Part shown: piece after piece, positions 47,048 through 56,431 of the stretch
Layout of the letters: the number at the start of each line of letters is the position of its first letter
Position numbering within the stretch: the first letter of the stretch is position 1
From: Marinobacter aromaticivorans
GTDB taxonomy: Bacteria; Pseudomonadota; Gammaproteobacteria; Pseudomonadales; Oleiphilaceae
Assembly (NCBI RefSeq): GCF_002806975.1
Contig: NZ_NIHD01000001.1
Span: 124,001 to 188,000, forward strand
Reading direction: 5' to 3'
Length of the DNA stretch: 64,000 bases
Notes under the pieces: model-generated
Told to the model about the DNA's origin: nothing
What the model saw: only the letters and a program-made list of their open reading frames with translations
The model's database searches: none
Translations under genes and position numbers: made by a program

Positions 47048-48316
47048 ATGGGGTCAGAAGCGGATCAGGAGGATGAACGGCTCTCATCACTTGCCGTGAT
47101 TCTACCGCTCGCAGTAACCGGATTTGTTATCGCAGCGGGCTGCTGGACCCTGTTCGCAGTCGCCGGTATACACCTTCGTGCGGAGTTAAGTCTCAGTAAC
47201 CTCCAGTTCGGATTGCTGCTCGCCATGCCCATGGCCGTCAGTGCGCTGCTGGCGGTTCCGGCCGGGCTCGCAGCACGGAAATTTGGTGCCCGTCGCATTA
47301 TGCTTGTGTGCCTGGCCGGGCTCGCTGTGTGCATGGTGATTCTGCTGACGACCGACACCTTCCCCGGTTACCTTCTTGCCGCCGGCGGGCTTGGGCTGGC
47401 CGGCGGTTTTTACAGCGCGGGCCTGCAGTTTGTAACCAGTAACTGCGAGCGTCACCGGCTTGGCCTTGTACTTGGTGTGTTTGGTGCGGGCGTAACCGGT
47501 GCCGGATTCAACTACTACCTTGTGCCCCTGTTTCATGAAGCGTTCTCCTGGCATGGGGTACCGCTCGCCTATCTGATTGTACTGTTGCTGGTGCTTGCGC
47601 TCCTGTTGCTCCTTACCGACCCGGAAGATGTGCTTGCGGATCCGGAAACCGAAACCTCCATCCGGATACTGTTCGGTCGCTTCAGGCTGCAGCGCATCTG
47701 GCAATTGAGCGCCTATTTTGGTGTCGTTGCAGGGAGCTTTTTCGCCCTGGCTCTCTGGCTTCCGGACTATCTCTCCTCGCAGTTCGATCTGCAGGTAGAA
47801 ACCGGCGCCAGGCTGGCGCAGTGGTTTGTTATCCCGGGTGCGCTGGCTCAGGTTCTGGGAGGCTGGCTGTCCGATCGCTATGGCAGCCCGAGAGTCATCG
47901 GCCGGGCACTTCTCGTTGGTCTGTTTGCTCTGCTGGTTTTGTCCTATCCGCCCATGACTCTTTTTATACGAGGCGTCGACATGATTATCAGGGTTGAATT
48001 TGCGCTACCCATGAAGGTTGAAGGTGTTTGTGTGGTGGTGCTGGGGGTGGCCCTGGGCTGTGCCATGGGGAGCCTGCAGAGAATGGTTATTATTAAAAGC
48101 CGGCAGGATGCGGCGTTTGTTGCCGGCTTGTTGCTGGTAAGTGCCTGTTCTGTCGCCTTTCTTTTGCCTGTTTTGTTCGGCGCTGTGAACCACTGGTTAG
48201 GTGTTCGCAGCGCCGTTTTCATGATCCTGTTTCTGCTGCTTTTTGTCTGCCAGGTCATATTTGCCCGCTCCAGTCGCCGTCACGAGCGCGCGAACCTCCT
48301 CCATCCGGAGATATGA
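47048..48316 (+). CDS. narK1: NarK-type nitrate/nitrite transporter, third copy
   Basis: A 422-residue, 12-helix MFS transporter of the NNP family, directly upstream of narGHJI and divergent from narXL, the position of narK in pseudomonads. The first signature is GGFYSAGLQFV, and the loops RKFGARR and GGWLSDRYGSPR are present. Likely a nitrate/proton symporter or nitrate/nitrite exchanger. The 120-bp gap to narG contains a weak 7-2-7 NarL-like site (TACCCCG-TC-AGTGGTA, 48323-48338). Confidence 0.85.
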   Translation: MGSEADQEDERLSSLAVILPLAVTGFVIAAGCWTLFAVAGIHLRAELSLSNLQFGLLLAMPMAVSALLAVPAGLAARKFGARRIMLVCLAGLAVCMVILLTTDTFPGYLLAAGGLGLAGGFYSAGLQFVTSNCERHRLGLVLGVFGAGVTGAGFNYYLVPLFHEAFSWHGVPLAYLIVLLLVLALLLLLTDPEDVLADPETETSIRILFGRFRLQRIWQLSAYFGVVAGSFFALALWLPDYLSSQFDLQVETGARLAQWFVIPGALAQVLGGWLSDRYGSPRVIGRALLVGLFALLVLSYPPMTLFIRGVDMIIRVEFALPMKVEGVCVVVLGVALGCAMGSLQRMVIIKSRQDAAFVAGLLLVSACSVAFLLPVLFGAVNHWLGVRSAVFMILFLLLFVCQVIFARSSRRHERANLLHPEI

Positions 48317-48436
48317 AGCTTATACCCCGTCAGTGGTAGGTGCGGGTTATGTGGTAGTAACCACGCAGATTTCAGGTTTGTTCTGCCACACAATGGTCTT
48401 AAATCGGAAAAACGATCCGGCAGACGGAGAGAGACC

Positions 48437-51400
48437 ATGAGTCATTTGATAGACAAGCTGAGCTACTTCAGCAAAAAGCGCGAGCCCTTCGCGAACGGCC
48501 ACGGCGAAACCCACGAAGTCAGTCGCGACTGGGAAAACAGCTACCGCCAGCGCTGGCAGCACGACAAGATCGTGCGTTCCACCCACGGCGTCAACTGCAC
48601 CGGTTCCTGCAGCTGGAAAATCTACGTCAAGAACGGCCTGGTCACCTGGGAAACCCAGCAAACCGACTACCCCCGTACCCGTCCCGATCTGCCCAACCAC
48701 GAGCCCCGTGGCTGCCCCCGTGGCGCAAGCTATTCCTGGTACATGTACAGTGCCAACCGCCTGAAGTATCCGTTGATGCGCAAGCACCTGATGAAGCTGT
48801 GGCGTGCCGCCCGTGTGCAGTTCAACGACCCGGTTGAGGCCTGGGCATCCATTGTGGAAGATCCCAAGAAAACTGCCGAGTACAAGCCCCGTCGTGGTAT
48901 GGGCGGATTTGTGCGTTCTACCTGGGATGAAGTGAATGAGCTGATTGGTGCGTCTAACGTTTATACCGCCAAAAAGCACGGCCCGGACCGCATCATCGGT
49001 TTCTCGCCGATCCCTGCAATGTCCATGATTTCCTACGCCGCAGGCAGCCGCTACCTGTCGCTGATTGGTGGCGTGTGCCTGAGCTTCTACGACTGGTACT
49101 GTGACTTGCCGCCGGCATCCCCGCAAACCTGGGGTGAGCAGACCGACGTTCCCGAATCTGCTGACTGGTACAACTCCGGCTATATTATTGCCTGGGGCTC
49201 CAACGTGCCGCAGACCCGGACCCCGGACGCCCACTTCTTCACCGAAGTACGTTACAAGGGCACCAAAACGGTTGCCATTACCCCGGATTACGCAGAAGTT
49301 TCCAAGCTTTCTGACGAGTGGATGAATCCCAAGCAGGGCACCGATGCCGCTCTGGGCATGGCCATGGGCCACGTGATTCTTAAAGAGTTCCACGTCGACA
49401 AGCCCAGCGAGTATTTCACCGATTACGTGCGCCGCTACACCGACATGCCCTACCTGGTCATGCTGGAAGAAAAGGATGACGGCAGCTTCGTGCCGGGTCG
49501 TTTCCTGCGCGCCAGCGATCTGGTAGACGGCCTGGGTGAAGAGAACAACCCCGAGTGGAAAACCGTCGCCATTGATGAAGCCTCTGGCGAGCTGACTGCG
49601 CCCAATGGCTCCATTGGCTACCGCTGGGGGGAGAAGGGCAAATGGAACCTGAAGCAGACCGCCAAGGGCTCTGATGTCAACCTGCAGTTGTCCATGGTCG
49701 AGAAGCACGACGAAGTTGTCGATGTTGCCTTCCCGTACTTTGGCGGTATTGAGCATGACCATTTTCAGCACGTGGAAGTCAAGGACATCCTCAAGCACAA
49801 GCTGGGCAGCCGCAAGGTGCAGCTGGCGGATGGCACAGAAGGTCGTGTGGTGACGGTGTTTGATCTGATGGTGGCCAACTACGGCATCAGCCGTGGCCTG
49901 GGCGAGGACGATGGCGCGACTTCCTATGACGAAGTCAAGCCCTACACTCCGGCCTGGCAGGAAAAGATTACCGGCGTTCCCGCCGAGAAAGCCATTCGAA
50001 TTGCCCGTGAGTTTGCCGATAACGCCGACAAGACCAAGGGTCGCTCCATGGTCATCGTTGGTGCCGGTATGAACCACTGGTACCACATGGACATGAACTA
50101 TCGCGGCCTGATCAACATGCTCATTATGTGTGGGTGCATTGGCCAGAGCGGCGGTGGTTGGTCCCACTACGTTGGCCAGGAAAAACTGCGCCCGCAGACC
50201 GGCTGGCAGCCGCTGGCCTTTGGTCTGGACTGGCAGCGGCCACCGCGTCAGATGAACGGCTCGTCGTTCTTCTATGCGCACTCTGGTCAATGGCGCTATG
50301 AGAAACTGGGTGTGGACGAAATCCTGTCGCCGCTGGCGGACAAGTCCAGATTCGGTGGCAGCCTGATCGACTATAACGTGCGTGCCGAGCGCATGGGCTG
50401 GTTGCCGTCGGCGCCGCAGCTGAACCGAAACCCGCTGGGTATTGCCGCGGAGGCAGAAAAGGCCGGTATGGAAGTATCGGACTATGTGGCACAGTCCATG
50501 AAAGATGGTTCCCTGGCGTTTGCCAGCGAGGATCCGGAAGCGCCGGAAAACCACCCGCGCAATCTGTTTATCTGGCGTTCAAACCTGCTCGGTTCCTCGG
50601 GTAAGGGCCATGAGTACATGCTCAAGTATCTGCTGGGCACCAGAAGCGGTTTGCAGGGCAAGGATCTGGGCCACGAAGGCGGCGCCAAGCCCAAGGAAGT
50701 GAAATGGCGCGACGAAGCCCCGGAAGGCAAGCTCGACCTGCTGGTGACCCTGGACTTCCGTATGTCCACCACTTGCCTGTACTCCGACATCGTTCTGCCG
50801 ACGGCCACCTGGTATGAGAAGAACGATCTGAATACCTCAGACATGCACCCGTTCATTCACCCGCTCACCGCCGCCACAGATCCGGCATGGGAAGCGCGCA
50901 GTGACTGGGAAATTTACAAGGGTATCGCCAAGTCGTTCTCGAAAGCCGCAGAAGGTCATCTGGGCGTCGAGAAGGATGTGGTCACTCTGCCACTGCTGCA
51001 CGATGCTCCGGCAGAGCTGGGTCAGCCCTTTGATGTAAAGGACTGGAAGCGTGGTGAATGTGAGCTGATTCCGGGCAAGACCGCGCCCAACTTTATCACT
51101 GTTGAGCGGGATTATCCGAACACCTACGCCCGCTTCACCTCCCTTGGGCCTCTGATGGACAAGCTGGGTAACGGTGGTAAGGGCATTAACTGGAACACCG
51201 AGAAAGAAGTGAAGTTCCTGGGCGACCTGAACTACAAGCATATCGACGGTGCCAACGCCGGTCGGCCGAAGATCGAAAGTGCCATTGATGCCGCAGAAGT
51301 GATTCTGACCCTGGCACCCGAAACCAACGGCCAGGTTGCCGTAAAGGCCTGGCAGGCGCTTTCCGACATCACCGGTCTGGATCACACGCACCTGGCGAAG

Positions 51401-52180
51401 AACAAGGAAGAGGAAAAAATCCGCTTCCGGGACATAGTGGCACAGCCGCGCAAGATCATTTCCAGCCCCACCTGGTCTGGCCTGGAGGACGAGCATGTGT
51501 CCTATAACGCCGGGTACACCAACGTGCACGAACTGATTCCCTGGCGCACCCTCACCGGGCGCCAGCAGTTCTACCTGGACCACGAGTGGATGCGGGCCTT
51601 TGGCGAAAGTCTGCTGGTTTACCGGCCACCCATCAACACCAAGACGGTCAGCAGCATGCTGAACCAGCGCAGCAACGGTAATCCGGAGAAAGCGCTGAAC
51701 TGGATTACCCCGCACCAGAAGTGGGGCATCCACAGCACCTACAGCGACAACCTGCTGATGCTGACCCTGTCCCGCGGTGGCCCGATTGTGTGGCTGAGCG
51801 AAGACGACGCCAAGGAAATGGAAATCGAGGACAACGACTGGATTGAACTTTTCAACGCTAACGGTGCTATTGCAGCCAGGGCGGTTGTGAGCCAGCGGGT
51901 TATGCCGGGCATGGTCATGATGTATCACGCCCAGGAGCGGATCGTGAATATACCGGGCTCCGAGATTACAGGTACCCGGGGCGGTATTCACAACTCCGTT
52001 ACCCGCGTGTGCCCGAAACCGACCCATATGATCGGCGGCTACGCGCAATTCTCATACGGTTTCAACTACTACGGAACCGTAGGCTCCAACCGCGATGAGT
52101 TTGTTGTGGTGCGTAAAATGAAGAACATTGACTGGCTTGACGGCGAAGGCAACGACACTGTCCAGGAGGCTGTAAAATGA
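48437..52180 (+). CDS. narG: Respiratory nitrate reductase alpha subunit NarG
   Basis: A 1247-residue catalytic subunit with a bis-molybdopterin guanine dinucleotide cofactor. The N-terminal [4Fe-4S] site has the His-Cys pattern (THGVNCTGSCSWK, followed by a Cys at RGCPRGASY). The protein reduces nitrate to nitrite on the cytoplasmic face, taking quinol electrons via NarH and NarI. The N-terminus lacks a twin-arginine signal, as in cytoplasmic-facing NarG. narH follows with a 4-nt overlap (ATGA). Confidence 0.97.
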   Translation: MSHLIDKLSYFSKKREPFANGHGETHEVSRDWENSYRQRWQHDKIVRSTHGVNCTGSCSWKIYVKNGLVTWETQQTDYPRTRPDLPNHEPRGCPRGASYSWYMYSANRLKYPLMRKHLMKLWRAARVQFNDPVEAWASIVEDPKKTAEYKPRRGMGGFVRSTWDEVNELIGASNVYTAKKHGPDRIIGFSPIPAMSMISYAAGSRYLSLIGGVCLSFYDWYCDLPPASPQTWGEQTDVPESADWYNSGYIIAWGSNVPQTRTPDAHFFTEVRYKGTKTVAITPDYAEVSKLSDEWMNPKQGTDAALGMAMGHVILKEFHVDKPSEYFTDYVRRYTDMPYLVMLEEKDDGSFVPGRFLRASDLVDGLGEENNPEWKTVAIDEASGELTAPNGSIGYRWGEKGKWNLKQTAKGSDVNLQLSMVEKHDEVVDVAFPYFGGIEHDHFQHVEVKDILKHKLGSRKVQLADGTEGRVVTVFDLMVANYGISRGLGEDDGATSYDEVKPYTPAWQEKITGVPAEKAIRIAREFADNADKTKGRSMVIVGAGMNHWYHMDMNYRGLINMLIMCGCIGQSGGGWSHYVGQEKLRPQTGWQPLAFGLDWQRPPRQMNGSSFFYAHSGQWRYEKLGVDEILSPLADKSRFGGSLIDYNVRAERMGWLPSAPQLNRNPLGIAAEAEKAGMEVSDYVAQSMKDGSLAFASEDPEAPENHPRNLFIWRSNLLGSSGKGHEYMLKYLLGTRSGLQGKDLGHEGGAKPKEVKWRDEAPEGKLDLLVTLDFRMSTTCLYSDIVLPTATWYEKNDLNTSDMHPFIHPLTAATDPAWEARSDWEIYKGIAKSFSKAAEGHLGVEKDVVTLPLLHDAPAELGQPFDVKDWKRGECELIPGKTAPNFITVERDYPNTYARFTSLGPLMDKLGNGGKGINWNTEKEVKFLGDLNYKHIDGANAGRPKIESAIDAAEVILTLAPETNGQVAVKAWQALSDITGLDHTHLAKNKEEEKIRFRDIVAQPRKIISSPTWSGLEDEHVSYNAGYTNVHELIPWRTLTGRQQFYLDHEWMRAFGESLLVYRPPINTKTVSSMLNQRSNGNPEKALNWITPHQKWGIHSTYSDNLLMLTLSRGGPIVWLSEDDAKEMEIEDNDWIELFNANGAIAARAVVSQRVMPGMVMMYHAQERIVNIPGSEITGTRGGIHNSVTRVCPKPTHMIGGYAQFSYGFNYYGTVGSNRDEFVVVRKMKNIDWLDGEGNDTVQEAVK

Positions 52181-53751
52181 AAATCCGTTCCCAAGTAGGC
52201 ATGGTGCTGAACCTGGACAAGTGCATCGGTTGCCATACCTGTTCAGTGACCTGTAAAAACGTATGGACCAGCCGTGAAGGCATGGAGTACGCCTGGTTCA
52301 ATAACGTCGAGACCAAGCCCGGTATCGGTTACCCGAAAGAGTGGGAAAACCAGGACAAATGGAAAGGCGGCTGGATGCGGGATGCCAGCGGTAAGATCCG
52401 CCCACGCATTGGCGGTCGTTTCCGGGTACTGGCGAATATTTTCGCCAACCCGGATCTGCCGGAAATCGACGACTACTACGAGCCGTTTGATTTCGATTAT
52501 CAGCATCTGCACACCGCAGGTGACAGCAAGCACCAGCCCATCGCACGGCCACGCTCGCTGATCTCCGGCCAGCGCATGCAGAAAATCGAGTGGGGCCCGA
52601 ACTGGGAAGAAATCCTGGGCACCGAGTTTGCCAAACGTCGCAAGGATAAAAACTTCGACCAGGTGCAGGCGGATATCTACGGCCAGTTTGAAAACACCTT
52701 CATGATGTATCTGCCACGCCTGTGTGAGCACTGCCTGAACCCGACGTGTGTCGCCAGCTGCCCGAGTGGCGCTATCTACAAGCGTGAAGAAGACGGCATT
52801 GTACTCATCGACCAGGACAAGTGTCGCGGATGGCGCATGTGCGTCTCCGGCTGCCCGTACAAGAAGATCTACTTCAACTGGAAAACCGGCAAGTCCGAAA
52901 AGTGCATCTTCTGCTACCCGCGCATTGAAGCCGGTATGCCGACTGTGTGTTCCGAGACCTGTGTAGGGCGTATCCGCTACCTGGGTGTGCTGCTTTACGA
53001 TGCGGATCGCATTGAGGAAGTAGCCAGTGCCCCGGGCGAGCATGAGCTTTACGAAAAGCAGCTGGAAATCTTCCTTGACCCGAACGATCCGAAGGTGATC
53101 GAGCAGGCGAAGAAAGATGGCGTACCCATGAACGTTATTGCCGCGGCCCAGCGCAGCCCCGTCTACAAAATGGCGGTGGACTGGAAACTGGCCCTGCCTC
53201 TGCACCCGGAGTATCGCACCCTGCCGATGGTCTGGTACGTGCCGCCCCTGAGCCCGATCCAGTCTGCAGCAGAGGCCGGCAAGGTTGAGTTCGACGGCAT
53301 ACTGCCGAAGATCGAAAGCCTGCGCATTCCGGTCAAGTACCTGGCCAACATGTTGACCGCAGGAGATGAGAAGCCGATCGTGCGTGCCCTCAAGCGCATC
53401 ATGGCCATGCGCCTGTACAAGCGCGCAGAAACCGTTGAAGGCGTTGAAGACCTGCGGGCACTGGAAGAAGCCGGCCTGACAAAGGCTCAGGCCGACGAAA
53501 TGTATCGCTACCTGGCCATTGCTGACTATGAGGATCGCTTTGTGATTCCCACCAGTCACCGCGAGCTGGCGAAGGAAGCCTTCCCGGACGCAACTGCCCA
53601 CGGTGAGCGCAACGGGTGTGGTTTCAGTTTCGGCGACGGCTGCAACGGCGACAGCAAGTTCAACATGTTCGGCGGCCGCAAACAGACCACCACCATGGTG
53701 CAGAAGCTGACCACGGTAAAGCAGGTCGATCCGAAACAGTTGCAGGATTAA
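52177..53751 (+). CDS. narH: Respiratory nitrate reductase beta subunit NarH
   Basis: A 524-residue iron-sulfur protein carrying three [4Fe-4S] and one [3Fe-4S] cluster. Motifs include CIGCHTCSVTCKN (about 16-28), CEHCLNPTCVASCPSG and CRGWRMCVSGCPYKK; the Trp in CRGWRMC in place of a Cys gives the [3Fe-4S] site. It links NarI hemes to NarG. It overlaps narG by 4 nt and is followed by narJ at 10 nt. Confidence 0.96.
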   Translation: MKIRSQVGMVLNLDKCIGCHTCSVTCKNVWTSREGMEYAWFNNVETKPGIGYPKEWENQDKWKGGWMRDASGKIRPRIGGRFRVLANIFANPDLPEIDDYYEPFDFDYQHLHTAGDSKHQPIARPRSLISGQRMQKIEWGPNWEEILGTEFAKRRKDKNFDQVQADIYGQFENTFMMYLPRLCEHCLNPTCVASCPSGAIYKREEDGIVLIDQDKCRGWRMCVSGCPYKKIYFNWKTGKSEKCIFCYPRIEAGMPTVCSETCVGRIRYLGVLLYDADRIEEVASAPGEHELYEKQLEIFLDPNDPKVIEQAKKDGVPMNVIAAAQRSPVYKMAVDWKLALPLHPEYRTLPMVWYVPPLSPIQSAAEAGKVEFDGILPKIESLRIPVKYLANMLTAGDEKPIVRALKRIMAMRLYKRAETVEGVEDLRALEEAGLTKAQADEMYRYLAIADYEDRFVIPTSHRELAKEAFPDATAHGERNGCGFSFGDGCNGDSKFNMFGGRKQTTTMVQKLTTVKQVDPKQLQD

Positions 53752-53761
53752 GGGGGCCACT

Positions 53762-54514
53762 ATGAAGCTATTAAAAGTACTGGCAAGAATTCTGGAGTAC
53801 CCGACGGCGGAACTTCAGGCCTCCAAAGATGCCCTGGTTGCCGCTGTTCTGGAGGACGGCCGGCTGCCACGGAAAAACAAGGAGCAGTTGCTCCAGTGTA
53901 TTGACCGCCTGTGTGACGGAGACTTGCTGGATCTTGAAGAGGCCTATACCGGCACCTTCGACAAAGGCCGGGCCACCTCGTTACTGTTGTTTGAGCACGT
54001 ACACGGTGAATCCCGTGATCGCGGCCAGGCAATGGTTGATCTGATGGAGCAGTATCGCGCCAACGGGCTGGAAATCGACGCCAGGGAGCTACCGGACTAC
54101 CTGCCGCTGTTTCTGGAGTATCTGTCGACCCGCCCCTGGGACGAGATCCGGAACTGGCTGGAAGATATCCACCACATTCTGGGCCTGTTGGGCGAGCGGT
54201 TGTACCAGCGCGAAAGTCTCTACCACGTAGTCATGGATTCGTTGCTGGAGTTGTCTGGTCGCAAAACCGATCGACAGGAGCTGGCACAGCTTGTGGCTTC
54301 GGAGGAGCGCGACGATACACCGGAAGCACTGGACAAGGTCTGGGAAGAAGAAATGGTGAAGTTTGTGGATGATCAGGGCAGCTCCTGCAGTACCGGCGGC
54401 GTTGTTGGCCAGCGCCGCCGCGAACTGGAACAGACCCAGACCATTCACCTCAGTGATCATCTGATGACGGATGTAACGCCCGCTCAGGCGCGTGCCGCCG
54501 CGAGAGACGCCTGA
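53762..54514 (+). CDS. narJ: Nitrate reductase chaperone NarJ
   Basis: A 250-residue TorD/DmsD-like cytoplasmic chaperone for molybdenum cofactor insertion and membrane attachment of NarGH. Conserved segments are LARILEYPTAEL at the start, LFEHVHGESRDRGQAMVDL, and LPDYLPLFLEYLS. It follows narH and precedes narI by 20 nt. Confidence 0.93.
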   Translation: MKLLKVLARILEYPTAELQASKDALVAAVLEDGRLPRKNKEQLLQCIDRLCDGDLLDLEEAYTGTFDKGRATSLLLFEHVHGESRDRGQAMVDLMEQYRANGLEIDARELPDYLPLFLEYLSTRPWDEIRNWLEDIHHILGLLGERLYQRESLYHVVMDSLLELSGRKTDRQELAQLVASEERDDTPEALDKVWEEEMVKFVDDQGSSCSTGGVVGQRRRELEQTQTIHLSDHLMTDVTPAQARAAARDA

Positions 54515-54534
54515 CGGCGCAGGAGGAGACCAAG

Positions 54535-55215
54535 ATGATGTCTTATCTGAACACACTGATTTTCGGGATTTACCCGTACATCGCCCTGGTAGTGCTGTTT
54601 CTTGGCACCTGGGCACGATACGACCAGGCGCAGTTCACCTGGAAAGCTCACTCCAGCCAGATGTTGCGCAAGAAAAACATGGTAATGGCCAGCGTGCTGT
54701 TCCATGTGGGCATTCTGGTGATCTTCTTTGGCCACCTGGTTGGCCTGTTGACACCGCATTTCGTGTACGAACCTTTCATGAGTGCCGGTACCAAGCAGGT
54801 GATGGCGATTGTGGTTGGTGGTATCGCCGGGGTGATGTGCCTGGTGGGCGGCGCCATGCTGGCGTATCGCCGGCTGACAGATCCAAGAATCCAGGCCAGC
54901 AGTACCTTTGCCGATAATATGGTGATCGTTATCCTGGTGGTCCAGGTAGCACTGGGTCTGCTGACCATTCTGCCAACGCTGGGCCATCTGGACGGCGGCA
55001 CCATGTTGATGCTGGCAGGCTGGGCACAGAGCATTTTCACCTTCCAGGGCGGGGCAGCCGAATACATGGTGGGTGTGCACTGGATCTACAAGCTCCATAT
55101 ATTCCTGGGCCTGACAATCTTTGTGCTCTTCCCGTTCACCCGGCTGGTGCACATGCTGAGTGTTCCGCTGGAGTATTTCGGACGGAAGTACCAGGTGGTT
55201 AGGAAGCGGGCGTAA
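54535..55215 (+). CDS. narI: Nitrate reductase gamma subunit NarI (cytochrome b)
   Basis: A 226-residue membrane diheme cytochrome b with five hydrophobic helices. Conserved His residues include LFHVGILVIFFGHLVG and VGVHWIYKLHIFLG. It oxidises quinol at the periplasmic side. The start is ATG-ATG, with AGGAGGAG upstream. A palindromic repeat element follows the stop. Confidence 0.95.
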   Translation: MMSYLNTLIFGIYPYIALVVLFLGTWARYDQAQFTWKAHSSQMLRKKNMVMASVLFHVGILVIFFGHLVGLLTPHFVYEPFMSAGTKQVMAIVVGGIAGVMCLVGGAMLAYRRLTDPRIQASSTFADNMVIVILVVQVALGLLTILPTLGHLDGGTMLMLAGWAQSIFTFQGGAAEYMVGVHWIYKLHIFLGLTIFVLFPFTRLVHMLSVPLEYFGRKYQVVRKRA

Positions 55216-55239
55216 GGGTAAGAGATAGTGAAAGGCCCG

Positions 55240-55416
55240 CCCCCTCTCCCCCGGCCCCTCTCCCGCGAGGGGAGAGGGGAGCTAAAGCCTCCAAGCTTGC
55301 AGGATCGTTCCCAAACTTTCAGGGTCGTTCCCAAGCCTACGGACTTGCTCCCAGGCCAGAGAGCAGGGCAGTAAAAGCCCCTCTCCCCTCGCGGGAGAGG
55401 GGCTGGGGAGAGGGGG
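55240..55416. repeat. Inverted-repeat element with CCCTCTCCC arms
   Basis: Two nearly complementary arms of about 40 nt (55240-55279 and 55378-55416) each contain an internal palindrome of CCCCTCTCCC/GGGAGAGGGG type. They enclose about 98 nt with a tandem GTTCCCAA repeat (GGATCGTTCCCAA and GGGTCGTTCCCAA). It resembles the small palindromic repeats or MITEs dispersed in many gammaproteobacterial genomes. It lies in the middle of the nar unit, between narI and ppiC. It could attenuate or stabilise mRNA. No transposase was found. Confidence 0.72.
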
Positions 55417-55452
55417 TGCAGCCCCACTGAAAAGCATCTACGGAGACCAACC

Positions 55453-56259
55453 ATGCAACTGATCCCCACCGGCGAGCCGGAAAAGCCAAGAAACCATTTC
55501 CCACCCGTGTATGTGGGTGAAACCCTGATATCCGAAGAAGATATCGCCCGGGAAATGCAGCACCACCCGGCGGAAGAAGTGGCCGAAGCCTGGCATGAAG
55601 CCGCCAAAAGCCTGGTTATCCGTGAGCTTCTGCTGCAACAGGCGAAAACCCTGAAGCTGCCGGAAGAGCTGGACGAAGAGGCTGCCATTGCCCGTGTCCT
55701 CGAGCTGGAACTTGATGTACCGGAGCCCAGTGATGCGGATTGCGAGCGATTCTACGCCGCCAACCCCGGCCGCTTCCGTAGCCCGACGCTCATGGCCGTA
55801 AGCCACATTCTGCTGGCCGCTGCGCCGGATGATGTGCAGGAGCGTATGCGCCAGGAAGAGGTTGGCCAGCAGTTGCTGTCGTCCCTGCTTGAAGGCCGCG
55901 CCCAGTTTTCAGCACTGGCCAAACAGTATTCCGCCTGTGAATCCCGCCATCAGAATGGCAGCCTGGGCCAGATCAGCAAGGGGCAAACGGTTGAAGAGTT
56001 TGAGCGCCCGGTTCTTGCGCTCAATGAAGGTCTCAATCCCGAGTTGATTGAAAGCCGCTACGGCTGGCACATTGTGCGTGTGGACCAGCGTATTGATGGC
56101 GAACAGTTACCATACGAGCACGTGAAGCCGAAAATCCGCCAATACCTGAGTGAGAGCGTTACCCGGCGTGCGTTCCGTCAGTACCTGCAGGTGCTGGCTG
56201 CGGAAACAGGTGTTGAAGGCGTGGACCTTGAGCTGCCTGATTCGCCACTCATGCAGTGA
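55453..56259 (+). CDS. Peptidyl-prolyl isomerase, parvulin (PpiC/NifM-like)
   Basis: A 268-residue parvulin-type isomerase. The N-terminal half (about 1-100) is a helical chaperone-like region as in NifM; the C-terminal catalytic domain (about 110-205) has AVSHILLAA, SACESRHQNGSLGQIS and ESRYGWHIVRVDQR. No signal peptide is visible, so it is cytoplasmic. A similar gene follows narI in Pseudomonas aeruginosa; it may assist nitrate reductase folding. Confidence 0.85.
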   Translation: MQLIPTGEPEKPRNHFPPVYVGETLISEEDIAREMQHHPAEEVAEAWHEAAKSLVIRELLLQQAKTLKLPEELDEEAAIARVLELELDVPEPSDADCERFYAANPGRFRSPTLMAVSHILLAAAPDDVQERMRQEEVGQQLLSSLLEGRAQFSALAKQYSACESRHQNGSLGQISKGQTVEEFERPVLALNEGLNPELIESRYGWHIVRVDQRIDGEQLPYEHVKPKIRQYLSESVTRRAFRQYLQVLAAETGVEGVDLELPDSPLMQ

Positions 56260-56304
56260 CGCGTTTACGCGTTGCGCTATCAAAGTAGGTAGCAATGTGA
56301 AATA

Positions 56305-56318
56305 TTGCGTTAAGTCAA
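56305..56318. promoter_or_regulatory. Weak FNR/DNR-like box upstream of dnr
   Basis: TTGCG-TTAA-GTCAA has one good half-site. A GATAAT -10 at 56337-56342 puts the box centre about 37-40 bp from the predicted start point, slightly off the ideal distance. Binding is uncertain. Confidence 0.38.
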
Positions 56319-56431
56319 ATTATCCTAAGTAACCGGGATAATACCCCCATGGAGGGAGCGATTTTTCGGGAGCATCGTCTTATCATCTAAAAGATGATTT
56401 TGAATGCATGATATGAAAGAGGATACTACCC

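Noticed and set aside
48347-50554. 735-codon frame antisense to narG
   Set aside because: Long antisense frames are common opposite GC-rich genes with third-position bias. NarG on the plus strand is certain.
52243-53760. 505-codon frame antisense to narH
   Set aside because: Same reason: it mirrors the codon bias of narH and has no recognisable domain.
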